64,000 nt of DNA from contig NC_066585.1 in assembly GCF_024323335.1 (NCBI RefSeq), positions 179,741,149 to 179,805,148 on the forward strand. The letters run 5' to 3'. Shown piece after piece: positions 11,057 through 22,390 of this stretch. Position numbers and translations under genes: made by a program. Under the pieces are notes generated by a model. It had not been told where the DNA came from and did no database searches. It was given only the letters and a program-made list of their open reading frames with translations. The number at the start of each line of letters is the position of its first letter. Position 1 is the first letter of the stretch. Source of the stretch: Lathyrus oleraceus (lineage: Eukaryota > Streptophyta > Magnoliopsida > Fabales > Fabaceae).

Positions 11057-12391
11057 TTAGGCAAAGTACTTTTTAACAGCATCAACATTGGTGGGAAGTG
11101 GCAATTCATCAACGTCCATAGTTGCCAAGATCAGAGCGCCTCCGAAAAAAACTCTAACTACCACAAATGGACCTTCATAATTTGGTGTCCATTTCCCCCT
11201 GGAGTCCTTGTGAATGGGCAAGATTTTCTTCAGCACCAAATCCCCCTCTTGAAACACCCTAGGACGAACTTTCTTGTCAAATGCCTTCTTAAGACGCCTC
11301 TGATAGAGTTGACCGTGACCTAACGCTTTCAAGCGTTTCTCCTCAATAAGGTTGAGCTCGTCGAACCTTGATTGAACCCATTCTGCCTCGTCTAACTTAG
11401 CCTCCATCAATACTCTCATCGAGAGAATTTCTACTTCTATAGGGAGAATTGCTTCCATGCCGTATACTAAGGAATAAGGGGTTGCCCCTGTTGAAGTTCG
11501 TACCGACGTACGATAACCGTGTAACGCAAAAGGTAACATCTCATGCCAATCCTTGTACGTGACAACCATCTTTTGGATGATTTTCTTAATATTTTTGTTC
11601 GCAGCTTCAACAGCCCCATTCATCTTAGGTCGATATGGTGATGAGTTGTGATGCTCGATCTTGAACGTTGTGCACAACTCCTCCATGGTCTTGTTGTTGA
11701 GATTGGACCCGTTATCAGTGATGATTTTGTTGGGAATCCCATATCGACATATGATGTTATTTTTTAAGAAACGAGTGACTACGTGCTTCGTGACATTCGC
11801 ATAAGATGCGACTTCAACCCATTTGGTAAAGTAGTCTATGGTCACCAAGATAAATCTATGTCCATTAGATGATTCGGGTTCTATCATCTCGATCATGTCG
11901 ATTCCCCGCATAGAGAAAGGCCAAGGTGATGCTATAACGTTCAGCGGGGTAGGCGGTACATGTACTTTGTCAGCATAGATTTGGCATTTGTAGCATGTTC
12001 TGGTGTAATGTTAACAGTCAGCTTCCATCGTTAACTAGTAGTACCCCTCCCTTAGGATTTTCTTTTCCATGGTGTGCCCATTTGCGTGTGTGCCGAAGGA
12101 CCCTTCGTGTATGTCCTTCATAAGTTGATTAGCTTCATGTTTGTCCACACACCTCAACAAAACCATGTCATAATTCTGCTTGTACAATACCTCCCCATTC
12201 AAAAGGAACTTCGATGCCAACCTCCGGAGGGTCCTTTTATCCAGACTAGAGGCCTCTGTCGGGTATTCCCTCTTCTCTAGATACTGTTTGATGTCAAAGA
12301 ACCAGGGTTTACCATCTGGCTCTTCTGTTGTCGTCAGGCAATGCGCGGTTTCATCAAAATGCCTAATTTCAATGTGAGGCTGATGGTTGGG
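11057..12391 (-). pseudogene. Integrase of element A
   Basis: Same frame as the RT segment upstream. A TGA at 12394-12392 (apparent Trp position), a TAG at 12037-12035 in YYWLT-like context and a TAA just downstream break it; from 11911 it is open to the stop at 11057. The HHCC zinc finger is near 12100-11985 and includes CYKCQIYADK. Catalytic Asp residues lie in IDYFTKW and ITDNGSN, and Glu in NGAVEAANK. The C-terminus has the GPY/F-like NYEGPFVV and ends KKYFA. Integrase inserts the element cDNA. The intact DDE triad with nonsense codons marks an old, dead copy. Confidence 0.9.
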
Positions 12392-14519
12392 TCATATTAA
12401 CTTGTACATGGAAGCCAAGGTTGCTAAGGCATCGACCATCTGATTCTCTTCTCGAGGAATATGAGAGAAAGTGATTTTGTCGAATTTTTGGAGTAACTTC
12501 ATCATGTAATCCCAATATGGAATTAGGTTAGCATGTCTTGTTTCCCGACCACCTCTAATATGATGTATCACTAAAGCGGAATCCCCGAATACTTCCAGCA
12601 CCTTGATCTTCAACTCGATAGCTTCTTCCAACCCTAGTATGCAAGCTTCATACTCGGCCATGTTATTGGTGCAAGTGAAACAAAGCTTTGCGGTGAACGG
12701 CAGATGGAAATTCTTGGGAGACATCAACACTGCCCCAATTCCATGACCTATTGCATCTGAAGCTCTATCGAACATGAGAGTCCAACCTGCTTTTGGCTCA
12801 AGACTTTCCTCTAGTTCGGAGTCTTCAGTATCCTTAACAGCCATAATGTCCTCATTTGGGAAGTCAAACTTCAAAGGTTGGTAATCCTCTAGCGGTTGGT
12901 GAGCAAGATGGTCTGCTAATACGCTTCCTTTGATTGCCTTTTGTGCAACATACTGAATATCATATTCTGATAACAACATCTGCCATCGGGCAATCCTACC
13001 GGTAAGAGCTGGTTTCTCGAATATGTACTTGATGGGATCCATTTTAGATACCAACCAAGTCGTGTGAGTTAGCATGTACTGCCTAAGACGCTTAGCGGCC
13101 CATGCGAGTGCACAACAAGTCTTCTCGAGTAATGAATATCTGGTCCCGCAATCATTAAAATTCTTGCTCAAATAATATATGGCATGCTCTTTTCTACCAG
13201 TCTCATCTTGTTGTCCCAATACACAACCCATGGACTCATCGAGCACTGTTAAATACATGATGAGAGGTCTCCCCTCAGCAGGGGGCATCAGAATTGGCGG
13301 CTCTTGTAAGTATTCTTTGATTTTATCGAAGGCTGTTTGGAAGTCGTCATTCCACTCTATGCCTTGATTCTTCCTTAGAAGCTTGAATATTGGTTTACAT
13401 GTGGCAGTAAGGTGAGAGATAAACCTGGCGATGTAATTCAGTCTTCCTAAGAAACCGCGAACATCCTTCTCAGTCCTCGGTGCAGGCATGTTCTGAATGG
13501 CTCGAACCTTGTCGGGATCTACTTCAATTCCCTTTTGGCTTACAATAAAGCCTAAAAGCTTCCCAGATCGAACCCCAAATGTGCATTTGTTAGGATTAAG
13601 TCTCAACCTAAACTTCCTTAAACGAGCAAACAGTTTCTCCACGTTAGTGATGTGCTCTTCTTCTGTCTGGGATTTGGCAATCATGTCGTCAACATACACC
13701 TCAATCTCTTTAGGAATCATGTCAAGAAAGAGAGTCACCATAGCACGTTGATATGTTGCCCCAACGTTCTTTAATCCAAATGGCATCACTTTGTAACAAA
13801 AAGTGCCCCAAGGGGTAATGAACGTGGTCTTCTCCATGTCCTCGGAATCCATTTTAATTTGGTTGTATCCAGAGAAGCCGCCCATAAAGGAAAATACAGA
13901 GAACTGAGTTGTATTATCCACCAATACATCAATATGAGGTAATGGGAAATCGTCTTTGGGACTAGCTCTGTTTAAGTCTCGGTAGTCTACGCATATGCGG
14001 ACTTTCCCATCTTTCTTCGGCACCGGTACAATGTTGGCAACCCATTGTGGGTACTTTGTGACTTCCAGGAAACCGGTGTCAAACTGCTTTCTCACCTCTT
14101 CTCTGATCTTGAGAGCCATATCTGATCGAGTTCTTCTTAACTTTTGTTTGCCGGCAGAGTATTCTTCTTTAAGGGGAAGCTTGTGGGTCACGATGCCAGT
14201 GTCTAATCCGGGCATATCTTGGTATGACCATGCAAACACATCATCATATTTGTGGATGAGCTGTATCAATCTTGTCTTCACGACATCTTGAAGTGCGGCG
14301 CCAACCCTTACTTCTCTCTTGTCTTCTTCTGTTCCCAGGTTGATAACTTCGACGTCCTCCTGGTGTGGTTGAATGACCTTCTCTTGTTGTCTGAGTAATC
14401 GGGCCAACTCTTCAGGGAGTTCATAATCTTCCCCCACTCTCTCTTCAGCTTGGTAGATCGGACAGTCAAAATTATTCCAGATCGTAGCAGTGTCGTTATC
14501 AATGGTCTCGGTGGTGTCT
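12392..14519 (-). pseudogene. RT, RNase H and archaeal-type RNase H of element A
   Basis: Exon 2 of the Ogre-like pol, beginning after the splice acceptor at 14520. RT has VPVPKKDGK, the VDYRDLNRASPKDDFPLPHID stretch (partly quoted motif) and catalytic YVDD near 13690. A first RNase H follows. The second, archaeal-type RNase H (about 12770-12420) has NMAEYEACILGLEEA, GDSALV and REENQMVDALATL, which is diagnostic of the Tat/Ogre branch. The frame is open for 681 codons from 14437 until the TGA at 12394-12392. One oddity is MFDRAS where relatives read FDGAS. Confidence 0.92.
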
Positions 14520-14608
14520 CTGCATGTTATGATTTATGCAGTTTATTTAGAAAGTGCGTGCATAAAAATTGATGCCATTTTATTGTAATAGAAAAAATGA
14601 AAGGAAAG
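14520..14608 (-). other. 3' part of the Ogre intron of element A, cut by element B
   Basis: The minus strand ends CATGCAG at 14520, a splice acceptor. One leftover A precedes the first full codon, so the intron is phase 2, as in B and D. The donor side was lost at the other edge of the B insertion (near 44670). Confidence 0.7.
14604..14608. repeat. Candidate left target duplication of B (gaaag)
   Basis: Five bases before the TGTAAGACCCC start of B. No partner copy is visible because the right end of B was rearranged. Confidence 0.3.
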
Positions 14609-15299
14609 TGTAAGACCCCAATTTTGACCCTAAGATCCCTCATGGCATCATAACATTGCATTTGCATTGCCTCAAGGATCTTTAGCATCTTGGTTCCCTT
14701 TGCCTTTGGGTGGGACTCCTTGTGATTGGTTTGAGATCACCAAGCATGCTTGAATTATACATCACTGTTTCTCTTACTTTTGTTTACTAACCAAAAGCAC
14801 AAAAATGTGTCACTAACATCTTTTGTTTGAAGCTTGAGTATCATCCAAGACACCTTGTGGGTTCTATTTAGAGGATCAGTCAACACAAGGGAATGGCTTG
14901 AGATACTTCCAACAGGTTCAAATGGGGTTTATTCGTCAGTCAAAACGTTAATCTTGAAGGAGCAAAAGTTTGTTCATGAGCTGTCATGCTCGCTAGGCGA
15001 AACCCACATGTTAAAAAAAAAGAACGAAAAATAAATAAATAAATAAAATATAACAGAAATTTTTTGGACTTGGGCCTCTCTCATTTGAGCCCACAGGTCC
15101 ACAAAAATCAGGTTATAAATTCAGAGTTTCAGTGAAACAAATTTTCATTCTATTCCTATTACCCTGGCAGGAAAAATATAGTGAGAGAAGAGCTAAGAGA
15201 GGTCAGAGCAACCTCCGGACACTGAAGGGAACTCATCGGCAAAGAACCAGTTCTGCCTCTTATAAACCTTGAGGTTATTCTGCAAACCCCGGTGCAATC
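14609..15299 (+). repeat. Left LTR of Ogre-like element B, first part
   Basis: Starts TGTAAGACCCCAATTTTG and matches 42175 onward. It is interrupted at 15299 by the Maximus element and resumes at 28481 after the duplicated caatc. Both parts together make about 2.0 kb, the same as the right LTR (2003 bp). It contains TGCTCGCTAGGCGAA (14987-15001) and an ATAAATAA microsatellite. Confidence 0.95.
15114..15120 (+). promoter_or_regulatory. TATA box in left LTR of B
   Basis: TATAAAT follows a GC-richer stretch; the same box is kept at 42693-42699 in the right LTR. Confidence 0.5.
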
Positions 15300-16409
15300 T
15301 GAAATTCTGGTATCAGATATAAGATGTCGAAGGTAATGTCACGACACTAATATTTGTTAATACACAATGGATAATCAAACAGAATTGTAAAGCAAATCAC
15401 ACAAGCAATTGTTAACCCAGTTCGGTGCAACTCACCTATGTATGGGGGCTTCCAAGCCAGGAAGGAAATTCACTATAATAGAATTAGTTCAAAGACTATC
15501 CGTACACTTCAATAAGTTACAGTCTTTCTCACCTAATCTCTACCCGTGCAACTTCTACCTAAGCACTCTTAGATATGAGAACCCACTCACTTCCCTTACA
15601 ATCACACACCCGTGATCTTAAACAACAATCCCTTGTGAAAAGAAAATACTTTTCAATTACAAACTCTTGATTTTACTTCACAGTTTCAATCAAGAAGACA
15701 CACTCTTGATCTTGCTTCACAGCTTTGATCAAGAAGACAAATCAGTCCAATTCAATCATCAATGGATGACTTGAATGACCTACAGACACAAACCCTAGCT
15801 CTCTCTCTAAATTTCGCTCAGTCTTGCTTGTGTGTACAAACAGGTTTTCTAAGTCCCTTTTTATAGAAGCAATCTGCTGGACTTGGACAACTTGAAAACC
15901 CTAACTCTATTTTCCAATCAAATCTTTTTATATCAGCTGTATAGATCTCCTTGGAAAATAAGTAAATCTGGTTGAAATCCCTGATTGAATGCGCGAACTA
16001 GCCATATCTTCAATCAACCAATGATTGCCATTAATTGTGCAATCACAAAACACCAGACATTCATACTGAATGTTCTGTGTACAGGATGTCATAACATCGG
16101 GTCTGACATCCTGGAAAAATCCTGCATAATCCAATTTCCTTTTATAGCAGGTACAACCATATCAGATACCATGACATTGTGTATGTCATCTGAAACAATC
16201 CTGCATGAACATGTCTTCCATTAAGCTCCAGCAGGTACAACCAATATCAGAAGCCTTGTCATTGTATGTGGCATTCTGAAACAATCCTGCTTGCACATGT
16301 TCTTTAACTCCAGCAGGTACATAGGATATCTCATGTTAAGACATCACACATGACATCTTGTGAACACTCTTTGTTTTACCAAAATTGCTGCCAACACTTA
16401 GAATCAACA
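15300..16409 (-). repeat. 3' LTR of Maximus element, 1110 bp
   Basis: Matches 27366-28475 end to end. It lies next to the polypurine tract, so on the minus strand it is the 3' LTR. Confidence 0.95.
15855..15865 (-). promoter_or_regulatory. TATA box in Maximus 3' LTR
   Basis: The minus strand reads TATAAAAAGGG; the identical box is at 27931-27921 in the 5' LTR. Confidence 0.55.
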
Positions 16410-16421
16410 AACTCCCCCTTT
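16410..16421 (-). other. Polypurine tract of Maximus element
   Basis: The minus strand reads AAAGGGGGAGTT immediately before the 3' LTR, within a TTTGCCAAAGGGGGAG context typical of SIRE/Maximus elements. Confidence 0.9.
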
Positions 16422-17200
16422 GGCAAATTTTGGCTAAAACATATATCTGTCCTTTTTGTTCACAAGGCAAACTATCAGCAGTTAAACAACTTAACAGTAG
16501 TTTAATCAGCAGCAGAAGCAAAACAATTACTAGCTATGGCTACTAGTAATACACATATGCACAAGGGTACTTCTCCTCCCCCTAAATCTGTGCAACAACA
16601 ACAAAATTACTAGTTATGGATGTAACTAGTAAGACACACAAATGCACAATGCACAAGGGTACTTCTTCTCCCCCTAAATTTGTGCATTCACCAAATAACA
16701 GCTATTGTAACTTCAGCACCTGTACCAGCCAGAATGTCATACTGACATCTGCTTTAACATCAGCACCTGTGCACCATATCAGACATCCTGTTTGACATCT
16801 GTAAACATATTGTAGTAGCACCTGTGCACTTCTTTCAATAATAGATGTACTTGTGTTCAGCCACATCCAACTTCCATATCAAGCACTTCTCCCCCTTTTT
16901 AGTCAAAATTGACCAAAGGTGACCAATCAGACAAAATAAATGTCTATTAGCCTAGCAGAGAAAGTTAAGACTGATGTTATAACATTAAGCATGTTAGAAC
17001 AAAATATTCAGGAAGTACACACCATCATTATACACAGTAGAAAGCTGAGATAATGAACAAATTCAAGGAACTCTTTAAGAGCCCTAAATGTTACATAACA
17101 GGCATCAAACGGACTGCCACAAAATACAAAAAAACATCAACCTTCCAATCAGCACCAACTTCCACAATCTTCATTCTTTAACAAACTAGAGGAGGAACCA
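16422..17200 (-). other. 3' UTR of Maximus element, no gene seen
   Basis: Between the env-like stop and the polypurine tract. It contains two near-copies of a phrase with CTACTAGT..ACACA, CACAAGGGTACTTCT and CTCCCCCTAAAT near 16530-16680, and several ACATC-rich phrases. No coding signal. Confidence 0.7.
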
Positions 17201-19966
17201 TCAATCAGAGGATGAAGTATCATCTTCGCCTTCTTCTTCATCTTCAGAGCCATCAGAGCTTTCAGAGTTGTTACAGGACTGTGCTTTTGCATTATAGTCC
17301 TTACCAGTTTTTTCTATCTCCTCCTTTTCCAGGCTATAAATGAGAGTTTCCAAAGCTTTTTTTCTTGCTTTGGCCACATTTATACCATTCTCCAATTCCC
17401 TGCAGGTTTCTCTTAGCTGGTCAATTAGGTTCCCTTTAGATGCAGGTTCCCTTTTGGCAGATGTCATGACAACATCATTGACATGACTACCTTCAAAAAG
17501 CTTATAGTGAATTGATAGAGGGGTCTTCCTCCTGCTTGGAATATCACTAGCACTTAGGATTCTTGGGTGTTGACTCAGGATGATGCCACAGATGATGGAA
17601 GGGAATGCAATGGGCAACTTTACAGCATTGGTGGAGGCATGTCTGATGGTTTGATCAAACACAAACTTTCCAAAATCATAGTTTATCTGAGTTCCAATGG
17701 CATGAATGATCCTCCCAAGAGCAATGGAGATGGTAGATATGTGATTAGTGGGTACCCAATTTGCTGAGCCAATCTTGTGCAAGATGGCATACTTGACAGT
17801 TAGTTTACTTGCAGATAGGTGTTTCCTACTAGGCCATTCTTTAACTTGCCCAACTGTGATCATCCTACAAATCTCATTATCTGTGGTCTCTAGATCTACC
17901 CCTCCATCAGTTCCTCTCCCTAGGAACTTGTTGATGATGGTTGGTGAAAGTTTCACATACTTACCCCTGACAACCACTTTGCAAACCTCCCTGCTGCTTT
18001 TTCCATAACTCTCCTCAGGAATGTTTACAATGAATTCTTTGACTAGCCCTTCATAGCATTGAGGCAGAGCAGTCACAGTTTTCATAAGCCCAGTTGCCTT
18101 GATTAATTCCATTACTTCCTTCACTTCAACAGTCTCTTTCCCCAATTCTCTTTCAACCGCTACCCTTCTTTGAGTAACAAACCTCCATCTGTCTGGATAC
18201 TCAACAGCTAATTTGTTGGAAGACTTTTTTACAGCCTTTCTTTTGTCAGAGGAGATGTCTGGGACATCGTCTTCGACATTCTCATTAGATTCAGAACTCT
18301 CACTCTCTTTCTTCTTCCTGACCACTACTTTACTCCAAGATTTGGAGGGACCTATTCCAGCAACCCTTTTTTCTTTTCTACCTGTCCTTATCTCAGCCAT
18401 ACTCTTCCTTTTTCTCAGTCTATTAGCTACACTTGTTTTCACAAGATTGACCAGCGTGTCATCTTCTTCCTCAGACTTTTCTTCCTCAATGTACTGAGCA
18501 GTATTAGGGGACATACTGGAAGAGTTTTTTCCAAGAGAACATAGTCCCTCAACAACTACTTCCTTTTCTGTTTTAGATGAGTCATCATCTTTCTCAGTTT
18601 GGGTTTCCACCTCAGGAGAGGGGTCCCTTCTGGACAAAGGGGTAAAGATATCCTTGAATCCATGCTCTTCATTCAGTATCCTAGTAACTAGGTTTCTTAT
18701 TATTCGACCAGTAGAGTGCATGTCCTCTTTATCAAGAGATTTTTCTGGAGTGTTACCTTGCTTAGCTCCGGCCATGGAAGAGGAACCTTGGACGTCACCT
18801 GGTATCATACGCAGAGGAGTCACGTCCATCAAATCTTCATCTAAGAATTCCATGGAGGAGGTTCTTGAATGGAAGGGTTTTGAGCTTGATGTTGATGGAT
18901 ATTGAGACATGTTGTTGAACTTCTGAGAAGAGTTTTTTTGCCCTAGCAGAGGTTCTCTGAGAAGAATGATGAAGATAGAAAAAATTGTATTCAGGCAGGG
19001 CGTGCTAATGAAATACATGCTATTTCCAATACTAGGAGATGATTCATTATTAATGTGCCTTTTTCTTTTCATTGGGCAGACAATATTTTTCTTGCCTTTT
19101 CTACTCCACATTAATTGCCATATTTTCTCAAGAAGCCAAGCCCCTAATTTTCCCTTTTCATCTTTCAGTTGGACATCATACAAATCCTTTGCAGTCCGGT
19201 TGGTTAGTTGAATTTCATGATGTAGAACTATGGGTTTGTTTTCCACATATTTTCTACATGAGTGATGAAAGCAAATAATGTACTTGGTCCAGCTGTGCTG
19301 AATATGATCTTTGGACATAGGTGTACCATACAGGTTGTCATAATACAATGTCATAACATCGAGTGTGACATTGTAGACAATTATCAGTATTTTCATCCAC
19401 CCTGGTTGGGCATTGTTGCTTCCAACTGATATCTTATCTATCTCAATAGTCCCTTGTGTCTCTGTTCCAGCAAAGCTCTTACTATCTTCAGACTTCATAC
19501 CACCAGTTATATGTTCAGATGTTTGGGCCATCATGACCTTCTCTTCTTTGAGGTTAGATCTTAGGTTTTGGTGTAACATCCTTGTCTGACATCTTGCAGC
19601 TGTGCTTATCTTAGAGGGGTCATCCATTTGAGAGCTCCACATGTAGCAGTTGTTTTTGGTCCTGATTCCTTTCATAATCACTTTACTGTTTTTGTTAACA
19701 ATCAAACATTCAGTTTTGGTGAAGATGATATTCAGGCCTTGATCCCCTAGCTGACTGATGCTTATCAGATTTGAAGTCAAGCCCTTGACTAATAGAATAT
19801 TGTCAAGTTTAGGAGCTCCAGTACACTCAATCTTGCCTATCCCCTTTATTTCACCTTTAGCTCCATCACCAAAGGTTACATAGCTTAAGTCATGAGGGTG
19901 AAGATCAGTTATCAAGTCTGAGTTCCCAGTCATGTGTCTAGAGCATCCACTATCAAAGTACCACTC
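17201..19966 (-). pseudogene. Fused protease, RNase H remnant and env-like frame of Maximus element
   Basis: One open frame of about 910 residues from 19933 to 17201. Its upstream edge is the copia protease active site WYFDSGCSRHMTGN, preceded by an in-frame TAA at 19969-19967. Residues 1-100 resemble the protease/pre-integrase region. Around residues 170-270 the sequence matches the end of RNase H (LYYDNLYG, IQHSWTKYI). Integrase, RT and most of RNase H are absent. From Met 342 (codon at 18910) comes the Maximus env-like protein: a Ser-rich start, basic and acidic tracts, a domain like the putative plant transposon family (RWRFVTQRRVAVE, IINKFLGRG), a coiled coil and an acidic tail. A hydrophobic stretch lies just before Met 342. 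The original translation start of the env-like ORF is probably 18910. Confidence 0.8.
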
Positions 19967-20039
19967 TTATTTGTGAGCCATTAGACTTGTAACATTAGTC
20001 TTAGGAACCCATTGCTTCTTGTTGATGGGCCTGTGATGT

Positions 20040-21020
20040 TTGGGTCTGGGTTGATAGTGAGTCTATTGATGAACATGGCTAGGATGACCATACAACTTAT
20101 AACAGGAAGACCTAGAGTGTCCAACTTTCCCATAGAATTGACATCTCTATCTTTGGTGTTTGTCATCCTGCTGTTTTCTCTTCTGATGATGTTGATGAAA
20201 GGGGGTAGGGTAACCATACAGCTTATAGCAGAAGGGACTTGAGTGTCCAAATTTCCCATAGTAATGACATCTCCATCTTTGGTGTTTGTCTTTCTGCTGT
20301 TCTTTCTTCTGATGGTGTGACATATGATGTGACATCTTGGAACTGCTCTTACTATTGCTGCATTTAGGTTTAGCTTGAGATTTGCAGCCAGTGTAACTAC
20401 TTTCAGCCTTGGTTTTATGGTACCCTATTCCAGATTTGACTCCTGTGATTTGTCCAGTTTGAAGAATCTTGTCTAAGGAGTCAGATCCATTGTTCAACAT
20501 CCTTACATACTTGGTTGTCTCTTCTAGTTTTGAGTTTAAGAGCACAACTTCAGTTTTTAGCTTGAAGATGGTTTCCACATGTTCTGCTTTTTCATTCTCC
20601 AGTTGAACTATCTTCTGGCTCTCAACTTGTTGATCTTCATCTAGTTTGACCTTTAGAGCCACAACTTCTGTTTTCAATTTGGAGATGGTTTCCAAGTATT
20701 CTACCTTCTCATTCTCAAGTTGAGTTGTGTCTTTCTTCTGTTTAAAGACTGCTTGTTCAGCTCTACACTTTTCTGACACAACTCTCTGTAGGTAGAGGCC
20801 AATTCCTCAAAGGTTACTTCACCATCACTAGAGTCTTCATCAGATCCCCATTTTTCTGTCAAAGCAGTCACAAGATTTGCAGCCTCCTCTGTATCACTCT
20901 CATCTGACCAGGTGGCAGCAAGACTCATCTTCTGCTTCTTGAGGTAGGTACCACATTCTGTTCTAATGTGTCCATACCCATCACATTCATAGCACTTTAC
21001 TTCTTTTCCTTCTTTGGGCT
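20040..21020 (-). pseudogene. C-terminal half of Maximus gag with zinc knuckles
   Basis: Continues gag after the solo LTR. A good CX2CX4HX4C knuckle (CYECDGYGHIRTEC) lies near 20999-20958, followed by an acidic stretch and, after a frameshift near 20780-20760, a coiled-coil region with two repeated VQLENEKAEHVETI-like heptad blocks. A second finger module (CHYYGKFGHSSPFC) is present twice about 126 bp apart (near 20270 and 20145). In each copy the second Cys is Tyr. Stops separate these modules from the protease site at 19966. Confidence 0.8.
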
Positions 21021-22019
21021 TGTAGCGGTGTATTCGTCGCTATATGATTGATTGATTAAACCATAAGCAAAGTATACAAAGAATCGAGTCGCCACCGCAC
21101 TTTTATTTATCCTAAGGACTGGTTAAAAAGCAAACAAAAACCTAAGATGTTTTACACGTAGAAAACCAATAAAAGATCAGAGAGTCTGGGTAAGGGGTAA
21201 ATTACGCAATGGGAAGGTGTTAGGCACCCATCACGTCGTAGGTACTCCTAGGGAGCCCTTTTCACACTTGTTGTATAAAAATGTTTATTTGTTTATGACA
21301 TATTGTGCGAACGTGAATGGGATGATGAGAAAAGAATGTACAATTTTATTATTTTTGTGTTTGAACGGATGAACCCGTTGCCTACGTACCTTCCATCAAA
21401 GGTAAGGATCAAAACGCCGTAGTTCGGCTAAAAGATTTCCAAAAATTAGTGAGTTCATTTTAAAACACAATCACCAAGGCTTTTCATTACCAATGGGAGA
21501 AAACTCAACCTGAATCAACAATCCACCATGCGAGGACGGCTTCGACGTACTAGAGGGGTTAACCCTGTTTTCAGTACGGAAGTCTTACAATCGACTCACT
21601 AAGGACAAGGTAAGATTTACATCAACCACTATGGCAATTGAAACCTAAGGCTAATGCATGAAAACATATTAACAATGGGCAAAGCCACAAAACAATTGAA
21701 TGTGTGAAGTTAACTGATTATGAGTATTCACAAAATATGGTCAAGGTATGATTAGGATTGATTCAAAGAAGTGTTATGAAATGGAGTTTGAAAAATCAAG
21801 GACTTAGGGTCCAGGTTTCTAATTTGAAAAGACATGAAGATGTTTGCACAACAAGTCAAAGTTTTAAAGCAAAGTGTGAAAAGGTTTAGGACAAAGAGGG
21901 TATGGATGATGGAGTGTAAAACTTCTCAGAAAGGTTCACCTCTTGAGATCATATAGAAGATGATTCAAGTGTGTCCTTAGGAATAGGCAAATGAGCAATA
22001 ACAAATAAGCAAAACAAAT

Positions 22020-22390
22020 GATACCGGAGGCCAATTGTTGGGCTTACACCAATCTCACAACAAAGGTGGATACCGGATACCAATAGATGGATTTACACCA
22101 ATCTCCTAAAACAAACAAGGATGTCAGATGCCAATAAATGGACTTATTCCAACCTCCTAAAAGATAAAACAAAACATGGATATCAGATGCCAATCTATCT
22201 GGGCTTACTCTAACCTCCAAAGGATGATCATAGGAGTACAAATACCAACAACGTGGTCTTACAATTGCATCCTCACATACAACAAACAAACAGAAGCAAT
22301 GGACATAAGTGGCCAAAGAAATGGTCTTACACTTTATCCCTTCCAAATCATAGGAACAATGGCCAATGGATGGACTTACAGTTGTCCTCA
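22020..22390 (-). repeat. Degenerate about 60-bp tandem repeat inside the solo LTR
   Basis: Six or so units share GGATACCAGATGCCAAT-like and GGACTTACACCAA-like phrases followed by CTCC and an A-rich spacer. A 154-codon minus-strand frame here (22508-22044) is explained by the repeat and is not called. Confidence 0.7.

Larger units (their letters stand above)
8999..14608 (-). mobile_element. Ogre-like element A, 3' portion (3' UTR, integrase, RNase H, RT, intron end)
   Basis: Minus-strand Ogre/Tat element that hosts every other element here. Reading 14608 down to 8999 gives the intron 3' end, RT, RNase H, archaeal-type RNase H, integrase, hairpin repeats and a repeat-rich 3' UTR. Its protease, gag and ORF1 continue on the minus strand at 44670-48216 and 63179-64000. 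The coding order fits one element split by element B, and protease is missing on this side exactly where it resumes on the other. The 3' LTR is not seen because the Tekay insertion at 8998 cuts the 3' UTR. Confidence 0.85.

Noticed and set aside
15928..16224. Short frames on both strands in the Maximus LTRs (also 27994-28290)
   Set aside because: Present only because both LTRs are similar; the two strands overlap each other and no protein family fits.
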